Positions 8,243 through 15,730 of a stretch of DNA of 31,082 nucleotides are shown here, piece by piece. The notes below the pieces were generated by a model that saw nothing but the letters and a program-made list of their open reading frames with translations, was not told the DNA's origin and ran no database searches. The translations under genes were made by a program, and so were the position numbers. The stretch covers positions 1 to 31,082 of the forward strand of contig JAMPFK010000025.1 of the NCBI GenBank assembly GCA_023664485.1, read 5' to 3'. The stretch comes from Bacteroides fragilis (lineage in GTDB: Bacteria > Bacillota > Clostridia > Lachnospirales > Lachnospiraceae). Position 1 is the first letter of the stretch; each line of letters opens with the position of its first letter.

Positions 8243-9378
8243 ATACAAATACAAATGCACTCGGCATTATTTTTCCTAACAGTTATGATTCGCTGGTTCC
8301 GGAGCTGGTCAGCATCCGTTTGATGGCATCGATTCCGTTTGCCAGCCGTTATCGCCTGATCGATTTTACCTTATCCAGCATGACGCACAGCGATATCGGA
8401 AATGTTTCCATTATGGTGAACAATAATTATCATTCTCTGATGGATCATCTGGGCTCCGGCCGTGAATGGGATCTGGTCCGCAAGAACGGCGGCCTGAATA
8501 TTTTCCCGCCTTTTGCTGAAAAAGATTCCAAACCCTATGTGGGGCGGGTAGGCGCGCTGGCGGGCATTCTGAACTTCCTGAAAGGACAGAAAGAGACCTA
8601 TGTAATTTTGACGGATGCCAATATTGCGGTCAATTTCGACTTTAAAGCGATGATTCAGGCGCATATTGACAGCGGCGCGGATGTTACGATCGCCTATAAT
8701 GAGCAGGAGCTGCCGGAAAGCCTTGTAAAGCTTCCGCCTAACGGCAAATGCTTCTATTATACGTTCGATATCAACGATGGAAGAGTAACAAAGATTTATG
8801 TAAACTCAAAGGAAAGCGGCGTTCAGAATTTCTCCATGAATATGTATGTGTTGGAAAGAGAACTGCTGATCAGCCTGATCGAGGAAGCTTATGTGCACGG
8901 ACACGAGTTCTTTGAGCGCGATATTCTCGTGCCCAAATTGAGCCAGCTGAATATACAGGCTTATAAGTGTGACGGCTATATTGCCCGTATCAACGATTTG
9001 AAGAGTTATTTCGATGAAAATATGAAACTTCTGGACGATTACAACCTGAATGCTTTGTTCTCAGGCCCGCCGATTTATACGAAGCTTCATGGCGGCAACC
9101 CGACCAGATACATAGAAGGCTCCAAAGCGCAGAATGTGATGGCGGCGGACGGCTGCGTCATCGAAGGCGAAGTCGAGAACAGCGTCCTTTTCAGAAGCGT
9201 GCAGATCGCAAAAGGCGCGAAGGTCAAGAACTGCGTGCTGATGCAGGGAACCGTAGTGGAAGCGGGAGCGGATATCGAATATCTGGTCACGGACAAGAAC
9301 GTTACGATTACGGCAGGCAAGGAAATGAAAGGAACGGATACTTTCCCGGTATATATTGGGAAGAACCAGACAGTTTAA
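8236..9378 (+). CDS. glgD: Glucose-1-phosphate adenylyltransferase regulatory subunit GlgD
   Basis: A 380-residue paralogue of GlgC. It keeps the overall fold (FASRYRLIDFTLSSMTHSDI, then YVGRVGALAGILNFLKGQKETYVILTDANI in pieces, and a C-terminal hexapeptide helix with NSVLFRSVQI). It lacks the glycine-rich GGQGSRL nucleotide loop; the N-terminus reads ALGIIFPNSYDSLVPEL. This loss is typical of GlgD in Firmicutes, where GlgD forms a complex with GlgC and raises its activity. It starts inside the last codons of glgC. Confidence 0.96.
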   Translation: MLNTNTNALGIIFPNSYDSLVPELVSIRLMASIPFASRYRLIDFTLSSMTHSDIGNVSIMVNNNYHSLMDHLGSGREWDLVRKNGGLNIFPPFAEKDSKPYVGRVGALAGILNFLKGQKETYVILTDANIAVNFDFKAMIQAHIDSGADVTIAYNEQELPESLVKLPPNGKCFYYTFDINDGRVTKIYVNSKESGVQNFSMNMYVLERELLISLIEEAYVHGHEFFERDILVPKLSQLNIQAYKCDGYIARINDLKSYFDENMKLLDDYNLNALFSGPPIYTKLHGGNPTRYIEGSKAQNVMAADGCVIEGEVENSVLFRSVQIAKGAKVKNCVLMQGTVVEAGADIEYLVTDKNVTITAGKEMKGTDTFPVYIGKNQTV

Positions 9379-9381
9379 AAA

Positions 9382-9467
9382 AGACGAAAAGAAGTTCTGA
9401 AGCCGCTGTGCCCTCCTGGCACAGCGGCAGGAACTTCTATGGTTTTCAAAGAAAACCTTTTTCGTCT
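9382..9467 (+). ncRNA. Branched hairpin element after glgD
   Basis: Four helices nest perfectly. The outer stem is AGACGAAAA (9382-9390) with TTTTCGTCT (9459-9467). Next, GAAGTTC (9391-9397) pairs with GAACTTC (9431-9437). An 11-bp stem pairs GCCGCTGTGCC (9402-9412) with its complement (9418-9428). A side hairpin pairs GGTTTTC (9441-9447) with GAAAACC (9451-9457). A terminator hairpin follows at once. The core resembles the element before ilvE at 17747. The role is unknown: it may protect the glgCD 3' end or act in the greA leader. Confidence 0.55.
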
Positions 9468-9468
9468 G

Positions 9469-9503
9469 GCAGAATGGCTTATGTCATTCTGCTTTTGTTT
9501 TTT
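9469..9503 (+). terminator. Rho-independent terminator between glgD and greA
   Basis: GCAGAATG (9469-9476), an 8-base loop and CATTCTGC (9485-9492), then TTTTGTTTTTT. Only 33 bases separate its end from the greA start and no promoter is visible in that space, so it may act as an attenuator for greA as well. Confidence 0.85.
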
Positions 9504-9536
9504 GGACGAGAAAATGGATAGAAGGAGTCATGTATC

Positions 9537-10040
9537 ATGCACAATGAATTGACGCAGAAAGACATCGAGAAGATGCAGGAGGAAATCGAGTACCGGAAGC
9601 TGGTCGTGCGCAAAGAAGCGCTGGAGGATGTTAAGACGGCGCGGGCGCATGGGGATTTAAGCGAGAACTTTGAATACCATGCGGCCAAAAAGGTGAAGAA
9701 TCAGAACGAAAGCCGCATCCGTTATCTGGAACGGATGATCCGGACCGCCGTTATCGTCTCGGATGAGTCCGCAGAGGACGAAGTCGGACTAAACAATACC
9801 ATAGAGGTATACTTTGAGGAGGATGGAACGACGGAGAAGTATAAGCTTGTAACGACGGTCCGCGGAAACTCCCTGGAGGGCCTGATCAGCACGGAGGCGC
9901 CGCTTGGCAAAGCGCTTCTCGGCCATAAGGCAGGCGACCGGGTGTATATCGAGGTCAATCCCTCCTATGGTTATTATGTCGTCGTGAAATCCATCGAGAA
10001 CACTGTCGATGACGGCAGCGATAAACTCAGGAATTTCTGA
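9537..10040 (+). CDS. greA: GreA/GreB-family transcription elongation factor
   Basis: A 167-residue protein. The N-terminal coiled coil (residues 1-75) carries the signature RAHGDLSENFEYHAAK, whose acidic tip enters the RNA polymerase secondary channel and stimulates cleavage of backtracked transcripts. The C-terminal FKBP-like domain contains the usual ISTEAPLGKALLGHKAGDRV. The length is normal. GAAGGAG 9 bases before ATG 9537 decides the start; the ATG at 9530 is out of frame. Genomes in this group often carry a second gre copy, so the symbol is a family-level assignment. Confidence 0.92.
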   Translation: MHNELTQKDIEKMQEEIEYRKLVVRKEALEDVKTARAHGDLSENFEYHAAKKVKNQNESRIRYLERMIRTAVIVSDESAEDEVGLNNTIEVYFEEDGTTEKYKLVTTVRGNSLEGLISTEAPLGKALLGHKAGDRVYIEVNPSYGYYVVVKSIENTVDDGSDKLRNF

Positions 10041-10108
10041 CGGTTCCCGAAAGCTGGCATAACTTTTTCCGAACAGGCATATAGGTTATTGAAGAGGAGG
10101 AAAAAGAT

Positions 10109-12859
10109 ATGTATGAGATGAAAACAGCGGCAGAAACCATCCGGTTGCTGCATTCCGACCGGGAAAAGGGACTGGACAGGCGGGAGGTCCTTGAAAGGAG
10201 GACAAGGCAGGGCGCCAACCGTCTGCGGGAACAGGCGGGAAAGAGCGTCTGGCAGATGATACTGGGTCAGCTCAACGACCCGTTGATTTTAATTTTAATC
10301 GCGGCGATGGCAATCTCGCTTCTGCTCGGAGAAGCGGGCGACGCGGTCATTATCGTTACGGTCGTCGTATTGAATGCGGCTATCGGCGTGATTCAGGAAG
10401 GAAAGGCCGGTAAAGCGGTAGAGGCACTCAAGAAAATTTCCTGTCCGCAGGCGGCCGTTATCCGTGATGGAAAAGCGATGAAGATCGCCGCCGAAGAGCT
10501 GGTCACGGGAGATATTGTTTTACTGGAAGCGGGCAGTATGGTCCCGGCGGACATGCGTTTGCTTGAAGTACAGGGAATGCAGATTGAAGAGTCTACCCTA
10601 ACAGGAGAGTCTGCTCCAGTGGAGAAGGAAGCAGATTTTATGGCAGAAGCAAAGGGGGACAACAGCTGTGCGAATATGGCCTATATGTCTACTTATGTGA
10701 CAAGAGGCCGGGGAAAAGGCATTGTGACGGCGACCGGCATGGATACCCGCATCGGCCATATCGCGGATATGCTCCATGAGACGGGAGAAAAGCTGACGCC
10801 TTTACAGAAGAAGCTGGGGGAGCTGGGAAAGGTGCTCAGCATTCTCGCGGTGGCGATCTGTGCCCTTCTTTTTGTGATTGCGGTCTGGCAGAAACGAAAC
10901 GTGGGAGAAATGCTCTTAACCTCCGTTTCGCTGACCGTGGCGGCGGTCCCGGAGGGGCTTCCGGCGATCGTTACGATCGTGCTCGCGCTCAGCGTATCGC
11001 GGATGGTGCGGGCGCGGACTATCGTGAGGAAACTCTCTTCCGTGGAGACACTGGGGGCGGTGGATGTGGTCTGTTCGGACAAGACCGGTACGCTGACTCA
11101 GAACCGGATGACGGTCACGGAATGCTATTTCGACGGCAGAATGGTGGAAAAAGAGAAGTTTTCCCGCTTTTTTACGAATCAGATATGGCAGGGGAGCGAA
11201 TGGGAAAAGAGCGGCAGGGCCCATTTCCTGCTGGGCTGTATTTTATGTAACGATGCTCCTTCGGAAAGCGGGTTTGGGGACCCGACGGAAATGGCGCTCG
11301 TCCACATGGCGGAGGAATGCGGGCTTGCGGTCGGTGAGATCAGGAACCGCTTCCCGCGTCAGGAGGAAATGGGCTTCGACTCGGAACGGAAAATGATGAC
11401 GACCTCGCATCTGATGCAGGGCGTCTCGCAGGGAAGCGGCCGGATCTCCTATTCCAAGGGGGCCGCAGAGAAAATACTGGAACGTTGTACGGCTTTTTAT
11501 CAGAACGGAAGGAGGATCCCTCTGTGCGGGAGCGACAGGGAATCGCTTGGCCGGATCCTGAACGGGCTGATGGGCGAGGGCAGACGCGTGCTCGCCGTCG
11601 CGATGCGGCCGGACGGCGGATTGCAGGAGAACGAAATGGTCTTTCTCGGTTTTGTCAGTATGCAGGATCCGGTCCGGCCGGAGGCGGTGGAGGCCGTCGG
11701 GGAATTCCGGAAGGCAGGCGTTTCTACGGTGATGATCACCGGCGACCACAGGAATACCGCTTTTTCGATTGCAAAGGAGCTGGGCATTGCCGTTTCCCCG
11801 AACGAATGCGTTTCGGGGCGGGAGCTGGATACGATGGAGGAATCCATTTTCCTGAAAAAACTGTCCTTTTTGAAGGTATTCGCGCGTGTGACGCCGGAGC
11901 ATAAGGTCAAAATTGTGGAAGGCTTTAAGAAGCTCGGCAAGACGGTGGCGATGACGGGAGACGGCGTGAACGACGCTCCTTCTTTACAGGCGGCGGATAT
12001 CGGGATTGCCATGGGAAAGAACGGCACGGATGTAGCGCGCAATGCCGCAGATTTTGTGCTGATGGACGATAATTTTGCGACGATACACCTTGCGATCAGA
12101 GAGGGGAGGGGTATTTATGAGAATATCCGGAAGTCGGTGCTTTTCCTGCTTTCCTCCAATCTGGGAGAGATCATGACGATGCTTGTGACGATTATCGCGG
12201 GCTTTCCGAGTCCCTTAAAGGCGAGTTTCATTTTGTGGATCAATCTGATCACGGATTCCCTGCCGGCGCTCGCGCTCGGCGTGGACGACAACGAGACGGA
12301 TCTGCTGATGAAGGAGCCGCCCAGAAAAAAGGGGGAGTCGCTTTTTGCGAAAGGCGGCCTGCTCTGCGTCCTCTGCTACGGGTTCGTCATCGGCGGCGTA
12401 AGCCTTGCAGCCTTTTTGAAGGTGCCTTATGACAGGCTCGTGGCGGAACGGCTGCCGATAAGTTTACATAATATTATAGAAAGCTATCAGATTTCCGCGG
12501 TCTTAGTCAAAGCGCAGACCCATGCTTTTACGGTGCTCGGCATGAGCCAGCTTTTCCATGCGGTCGGTATGCGGGACGTGAACCGCTCCATTTTCCGGAT
12601 GAACCATAAGAAAAATCCTTTTATGATCCTGGCGCTCGTGTCCGGCCTTTTTTTACAGTTCATCGTGACGGAGATCGAACCGCTTATCGCGCTTTTCGGT
12701 ACGGTGAAGCTGGCATGGATAGAGTGGGGGCAGCTGCTCGCTCTGTCGTTAACGCCGGTCATCGTTCATGAGCTGCTCGTTGCCGTTCATTACGGCGTGG
12801 AGAAAAAAGGCGTTACAGAAGCGTACCAAGCGCCAGCAGCAGAAGAAACAGCCCACTGA
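10109..12859 (+). CDS. Calcium-type cation-translocating P-type ATPase (P2 family)
   Basis: A 916-residue membrane pump. In order: a cation-ATPase N domain; two helices (about 52-95); the actuator with LTGES (about 163-167); helices 3-4 with PEGLPAIV, the Ca-site motif; the phosphorylation site DKTGTLTQNRMTV with Asp324; the nucleotide-binding YSKGAAEKIL; the hinge MTGDGVNDAPS; and helices 5-10 with NLITDSLPALALGVD. The PEGLP and NxxxD patterns suit Ca2+ or Mn2+ export rather than heavy metals. The start has GAGGAGG 8-9 bases upstream. The last 47 bases overlap the 3' end of the convergent ytaF gene, and no terminator is visible between them. The C-terminal tail (AYQAPAAEETAH) is encoded inside that overlap. 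Confidence 0.94.
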   Translation: MYEMKTAAETIRLLHSDREKGLDRREVLERRTRQGANRLREQAGKSVWQMILGQLNDPLILILIAAMAISLLLGEAGDAVIIVTVVVLNAAIGVIQEGKAGKAVEALKKISCPQAAVIRDGKAMKIAAEELVTGDIVLLEAGSMVPADMRLLEVQGMQIEESTLTGESAPVEKEADFMAEAKGDNSCANMAYMSTYVTRGRGKGIVTATGMDTRIGHIADMLHETGEKLTPLQKKLGELGKVLSILAVAICALLFVIAVWQKRNVGEMLLTSVSLTVAAVPEGLPAIVTIVLALSVSRMVRARTIVRKLSSVETLGAVDVVCSDKTGTLTQNRMTVTECYFDGRMVEKEKFSRFFTNQIWQGSEWEKSGRAHFLLGCILCNDAPSESGFGDPTEMALVHMAEECGLAVGEIRNRFPRQEEMGFDSERKMMTTSHLMQGVSQGSGRISYSKGAAEKILERCTAFYQNGRRIPLCGSDRESLGRILNGLMGEGRRVLAVAMRPDGGLQENEMVFLGFVSMQDPVRPEAVEAVGEFRKAGVSTVMITGDHRNTAFSIAKELGIAVSPNECVSGRELDTMEESIFLKKLSFLKVFARVTPEHKVKIVEGFKKLGKTVAMTGDGVNDAPSLQAADIGIAMGKNGTDVARNAADFVLMDDNFATIHLAIREGRGIYENIRKSVLFLLSSNLGEIMTMLVTIIAGFPSPLKASFILWINLITDSLPALALGVDDNETDLLMKEPPRKKGESLFAKGGLLCVLCYGFVIGGVSLAAFLKVPYDRLVAERLPISLHNIIESYQISAVLVKAQTHAFTVLGMSQLFHAVGMRDVNRSIFRMNHKKNPFMILALVSGLFLQFIVTEIEPLIALFGTVKLAWIEWGQLLALSLTPVIVHELLVAVHYGVEKKGVTEAYQAPAAEETAH

Positions 12860-13448
12860 GCCAGGAGAGGTCGAGGGACAGTTTTTTCGACAGGAGCAGG
12901 CCGGAAAGATAGCCGAGAAGGAAGAACAGAAAATGGAAGAACGCGGCGGACAGGAAAAGAAAGAGCAGGGAAGTTACCTGGCAGGAAAAGGCCATGCTGG
13001 CCAGCACGCTGTCGAGAGACAGGGCAAGGCTCAGGAAAAGGGCTTCTTTGCCGCTTAAAATCTGTACCTCCTGCCTGTTCGCCTCTTCCGGCGAGAAATA
13101 AATGGTAAAGATGATGTTGAGCTGTCTGATCTTACAGGTCCAGTTGCCGATGATGTCCGGGTATTTCTGCGCCAGATGGCGTATCAGGCTTTCCAGCAGC
13201 TTTTCAAGGCCCAGAAAGAACAGGAGCAGGAACGAAAGGATGGAAAAAAGGCGGGCCGGAAAAAAGGAGAAGAGCAGCGCGCCGAGTTTTGTCATCAGTG
13301 TAATGGAAACGGAAGGGACGAATACGAGAAAGATAGCCGAAAGCGGCCTGATGTGAACTCTGGAAGCACCGTAGGAAAGTCCCGCGGTCAGGGAATCGAC
13401 GGAAACGGCGAGCATAAAAAGCAGCACAGGTATCATTTCGATGAACAT
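12813..13448 (-). CDS. ytaF: YtaF-type sporulation membrane protein (MntP/YtaF superfamily)
   Basis: A 211-residue, six-helix membrane protein. Two internally related halves each carry the Ser-Asp-Ser signature of the family: LAVSVDSLTAGLSYG (near residue 15) and LSLALSLDSVLASMAFS (near residue 145). MntP exports Mn2+; YtaF is a related group found in endospore formers and named for its sporulation link in Bacillus. The central loop (CKIRQLNIIFTIYFSPEEAN) is typical of YtaF. GAGGTAG lies about 6 bases before the start. It is convergent with and overlaps the P-type ATPase gene. Confidence 0.86.
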   Translation of the reverse strand: MFIEMIPVLLFMLAVSVDSLTAGLSYGASRVHIRPLSAIFLVFVPSVSITLMTKLGALLFSFFPARLFSILSFLLLFFLGLEKLLESLIRHLAQKYPDIIGNWTCKIRQLNIIFTIYFSPEEANRQEVQILSGKEALFLSLALSLDSVLASMAFSCQVTSLLFLFLSAAFFHFLFFLLGYLSGLLLSKKLSLDLSWLSGLFLLLLALGTLL

Positions 13449-13508
13449 AGCGCTACCTCGAATTGTATCTCAATTTGATTTATTTTATCATATGTAAAAC
13501 TTTGGAAA

Positions 13509-13537
13509 TTGACTGTACGCGGTTCCTGAAAAATGAT
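13509..13537 (+). promoter_or_regulatory. Likely promoter of the metallo-hydrolase operon
   Basis: TTGACT (13509-13514) and AATGAT (13532-13537) are 17 bases apart, 40 bases before the start codon at 13577. The -10 is weak. Confidence 0.4.
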
Positions 13538-13576
13538 AAGATAAAATAAGGAAATTGTTGAAAAGGAGGTTTTCCT

Positions 13577-15175
13577 ATGGAGCTGATGTTTATCGGGGCG
13601 GATCACGATGTGACCGGGAGCTGCCACTATCTTTGCATTAACGGAAAAAATATCTTAGTGGACTATGGAATGGAACAGGGACAGCAGACTTATCAGAGCT
13701 GCGAGCTGCCGGTAGAGCCTGCATTGATCGATTATATTTTTCTGACGCATGCGCATATCGACCATTCGGGCATGCTGCCTTTTCTCTATGCGAGGGGGTT
13801 CCGGGGAAGCATCTATACGACGGATGCGACGGCGGATCTGTGCAGCATTATGTTACGCGACAGCGCCCACATTCAGATGCAGGAGGCGGAATGGAAGAAC
13901 CGCAAGGCTAAAAGAAGCGCGGATAACGCGCTGATCGAGCCGGTCTATACGATGGAAGACGCAGACGGCGCAATCAGGAGGCTGGTTCCCTGCGATTATA
14001 ATGAAAAAATCGAAGTATGTCCCGGCGTAACGATACGTTTTACGGATATCGGCCATCTGCTGGGTTCGGCGAGCATCGAGGTCTGGGCGGAGGAAGAGGG
14101 CGTTACGAAAAAACTGGTCTTTTCCGGCGATATCGGCAATATGGGGGTTCCGCTCATGAAGGATCCAAGGATGACGAAAGAAGCCGACTATATCGTTATG
14201 GAATCCACTTACGGCGATAAATACCACAGTGAGGTGAAACTCGATTTTATCGGAGAACTGACGAAGATTCTGCAGAAAACTTTCGACAGGGGCGGGAATG
14301 TCGTCATTCCTTCCTTTGCGGTAGGCAGGACGCAGGAAATCTTATATTTTTTAAGGCAGATCAAAGCCGAACGGCGTATCAGGGGGCATGACGGATTCCC
14401 AGTCTATGTGGACAGCCCGCTCGCCGTGGAAGCGACCGGCATCTTTCAGCGCAACAGTACGGAATGCTTTGACGAAGAGGCGATGGCGCTGATTCAGAAA
14501 GGGATCAACCCCATTACCTTTCCGGGGCTTCATCTGGCGATTACGAGCGATGAGTCGAGAGCGATCAATTTTGAAAATACGCCTAAAGTCATTATTTCGG
14601 CTTCGGGCATGTGCGAGGCCGGCAGGATCCGGCATCATTTAAAACATAATCTGTGGCGTCCGGAATGTACGGTGCTTTTTGTCGGATATCAGGCGGTCGG
14701 CACGCTGGGCCGGGCGATCGTGGAGGGGATTAAGGAAGTGAAGCTTTTTGGCGAGACGATAGAAGTCCGCGCCGAAATCGCCAAGCTGGCGGGCATGAGC
14801 GGCCATGCGGACAAAGCGGGACTGCTGCGCTGGCTGGAAGGTTTTGAGAAGAAACCGGCGCGGGTCTTTGTCGTACACGGCGAGGACAGGATCTGTAAAC
14901 TTTTTACGGAATGCCTGAAAGCTGAGCACGGGCAGAAAGCCTGTGCGCCTTACAGCGGAACCCGGTTCGATCTGCTCGCCGACGAATTTATTTATGAGGC
15001 CGCGCCTGTTATGGTGAAGAAAAAAGGCCATATCGTCTCGGATATCTTTGCAAGGCTGGTGGCGGCAGGGCAGCGGCTCATGGCGGTCATTTATAAGAAT
15101 GAGGGCGGTACGAATAAGGAGCTGGGCAGATTTGCGGACCAGATCAACGCGCTGTGCGATAAATATGACAGGTAG
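13577..15175 (+). CDS. Beta-CASP metallo-beta-lactamase-fold RNA hydrolase
   Basis: A 532-residue soluble enzyme. The metal-binding signature HAHIDHSG is at residues 58-65. Further ligands follow in GHLLGSAS (His160) and SGDIGNMG. The beta-CASP insert is recognised by ESTYGDKYH, FAVGRTQEIL, SGMCEAGR (motif B) and SGHADKAGLL (motif C region), followed by VHGE. This is the CPSF/Integrator-like type of processing nuclease without the RNase J C-terminal domain, so an RNA (or less likely DNA) nuclease role is well supported, but the substrate is unknown. AGGAGG lies 8 bases before the ATG. It heads an apparent operon with DHFR (14 bases on) and a hybrid kinase. Confidence 0.9.
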   Translation: MELMFIGADHDVTGSCHYLCINGKNILVDYGMEQGQQTYQSCELPVEPALIDYIFLTHAHIDHSGMLPFLYARGFRGSIYTTDATADLCSIMLRDSAHIQMQEAEWKNRKAKRSADNALIEPVYTMEDADGAIRRLVPCDYNEKIEVCPGVTIRFTDIGHLLGSASIEVWAEEEGVTKKLVFSGDIGNMGVPLMKDPRMTKEADYIVMESTYGDKYHSEVKLDFIGELTKILQKTFDRGGNVVIPSFAVGRTQEILYFLRQIKAERRIRGHDGFPVYVDSPLAVEATGIFQRNSTECFDEEAMALIQKGINPITFPGLHLAITSDESRAINFENTPKVIISASGMCEAGRIRHHLKHNLWRPECTVLFVGYQAVGTLGRAIVEGIKEVKLFGETIEVRAEIAKLAGMSGHADKAGLLRWLEGFEKKPARVFVVHGEDRICKLFTECLKAEHGQKACAPYSGTRFDLLADEFIYEAAPVMVKKKGHIVSDIFARLVAAGQRLMAVIYKNEGGTNKELGRFADQINALCDKYDR

Positions 15176-15189
15176 CGGGGGATAAAGAG

Positions 15190-15696
15190 ATGAATCTGAT
15201 TGTTGCGGTTGATAATCGCTGGGCGATCGGCTGTAAAGGGAGACTGCTCGTGCGCATTCCGAATGACCACAAGGCTTTCCGGGCGGAGACGGCCGGGAAG
15301 GTCGTCGTGCTCGGACGAAAGACATTGGAGACTTTTCCGCAGGGAATGCCGCTTGCGGACAGAACGAATATTATTCTTTCCGCGAATCCGGATTACCGGG
15401 TAAAAGGCGCCATCGTCGTACACAGCAGGGAGGAGCTTTTTCAGGAACTGGCGAAATACCGGGATGAGGATATTTATATCGTCGGCGGGGAAAGCGTTTA
15501 CCGCATGATGCTGCCTTACTGTCAGGCGGCGCATGTGACGAAGATCGATCATGTATATGAGGCGGACGCCTATTTCCCCGATCTGGATAAGTCGGAAGAA
15601 TGGGAGATTACCGCGGACGGCGAAGAACAGACTTATTTTGATATCGCTTACAGTTTCGTGAAATACGAGCGGATAAAACGGAAAGAGAAGGATTGA
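15190..15696 (+). CDS. folA: Dihydrofolate reductase
   Basis: A 168-residue enzyme reducing dihydrofolate to tetrahydrofolate with NADPH. Visible motifs: MNLIVAVDNRWAIGCKG at the N-terminus, RIPNDHKAFRAET with the substrate-contacting Asp, the NADPH loop GKVVVLGRKT, and the second cofactor loop DIYIVGGESVYR. The length is typical of chromosomal DHFR. The usual Trp and Leu near the active-site loop are replaced by LLVRI, common in this group. It lies 14 bases after the metallo-hydrolase and 34 bases before the hybrid kinase, all on one strand. There is no thyA next to it. Confidence 0.92.
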   Translation: MNLIVAVDNRWAIGCKGRLLVRIPNDHKAFRAETAGKVVVLGRKTLETFPQGMPLADRTNIILSANPDYRVKGAIVVHSREELFQELAKYRDEDIYIVGGESVYRMMLPYCQAAHVTKIDHVYEADAYFPDLDKSEEWEITADGEEQTYFDIAYSFVKYERIKRKEKD

Positions 15697-15730
15697 AGGC
15701 GGAGCAGAAGAAGCAGGAGGAAAAAGGAAG

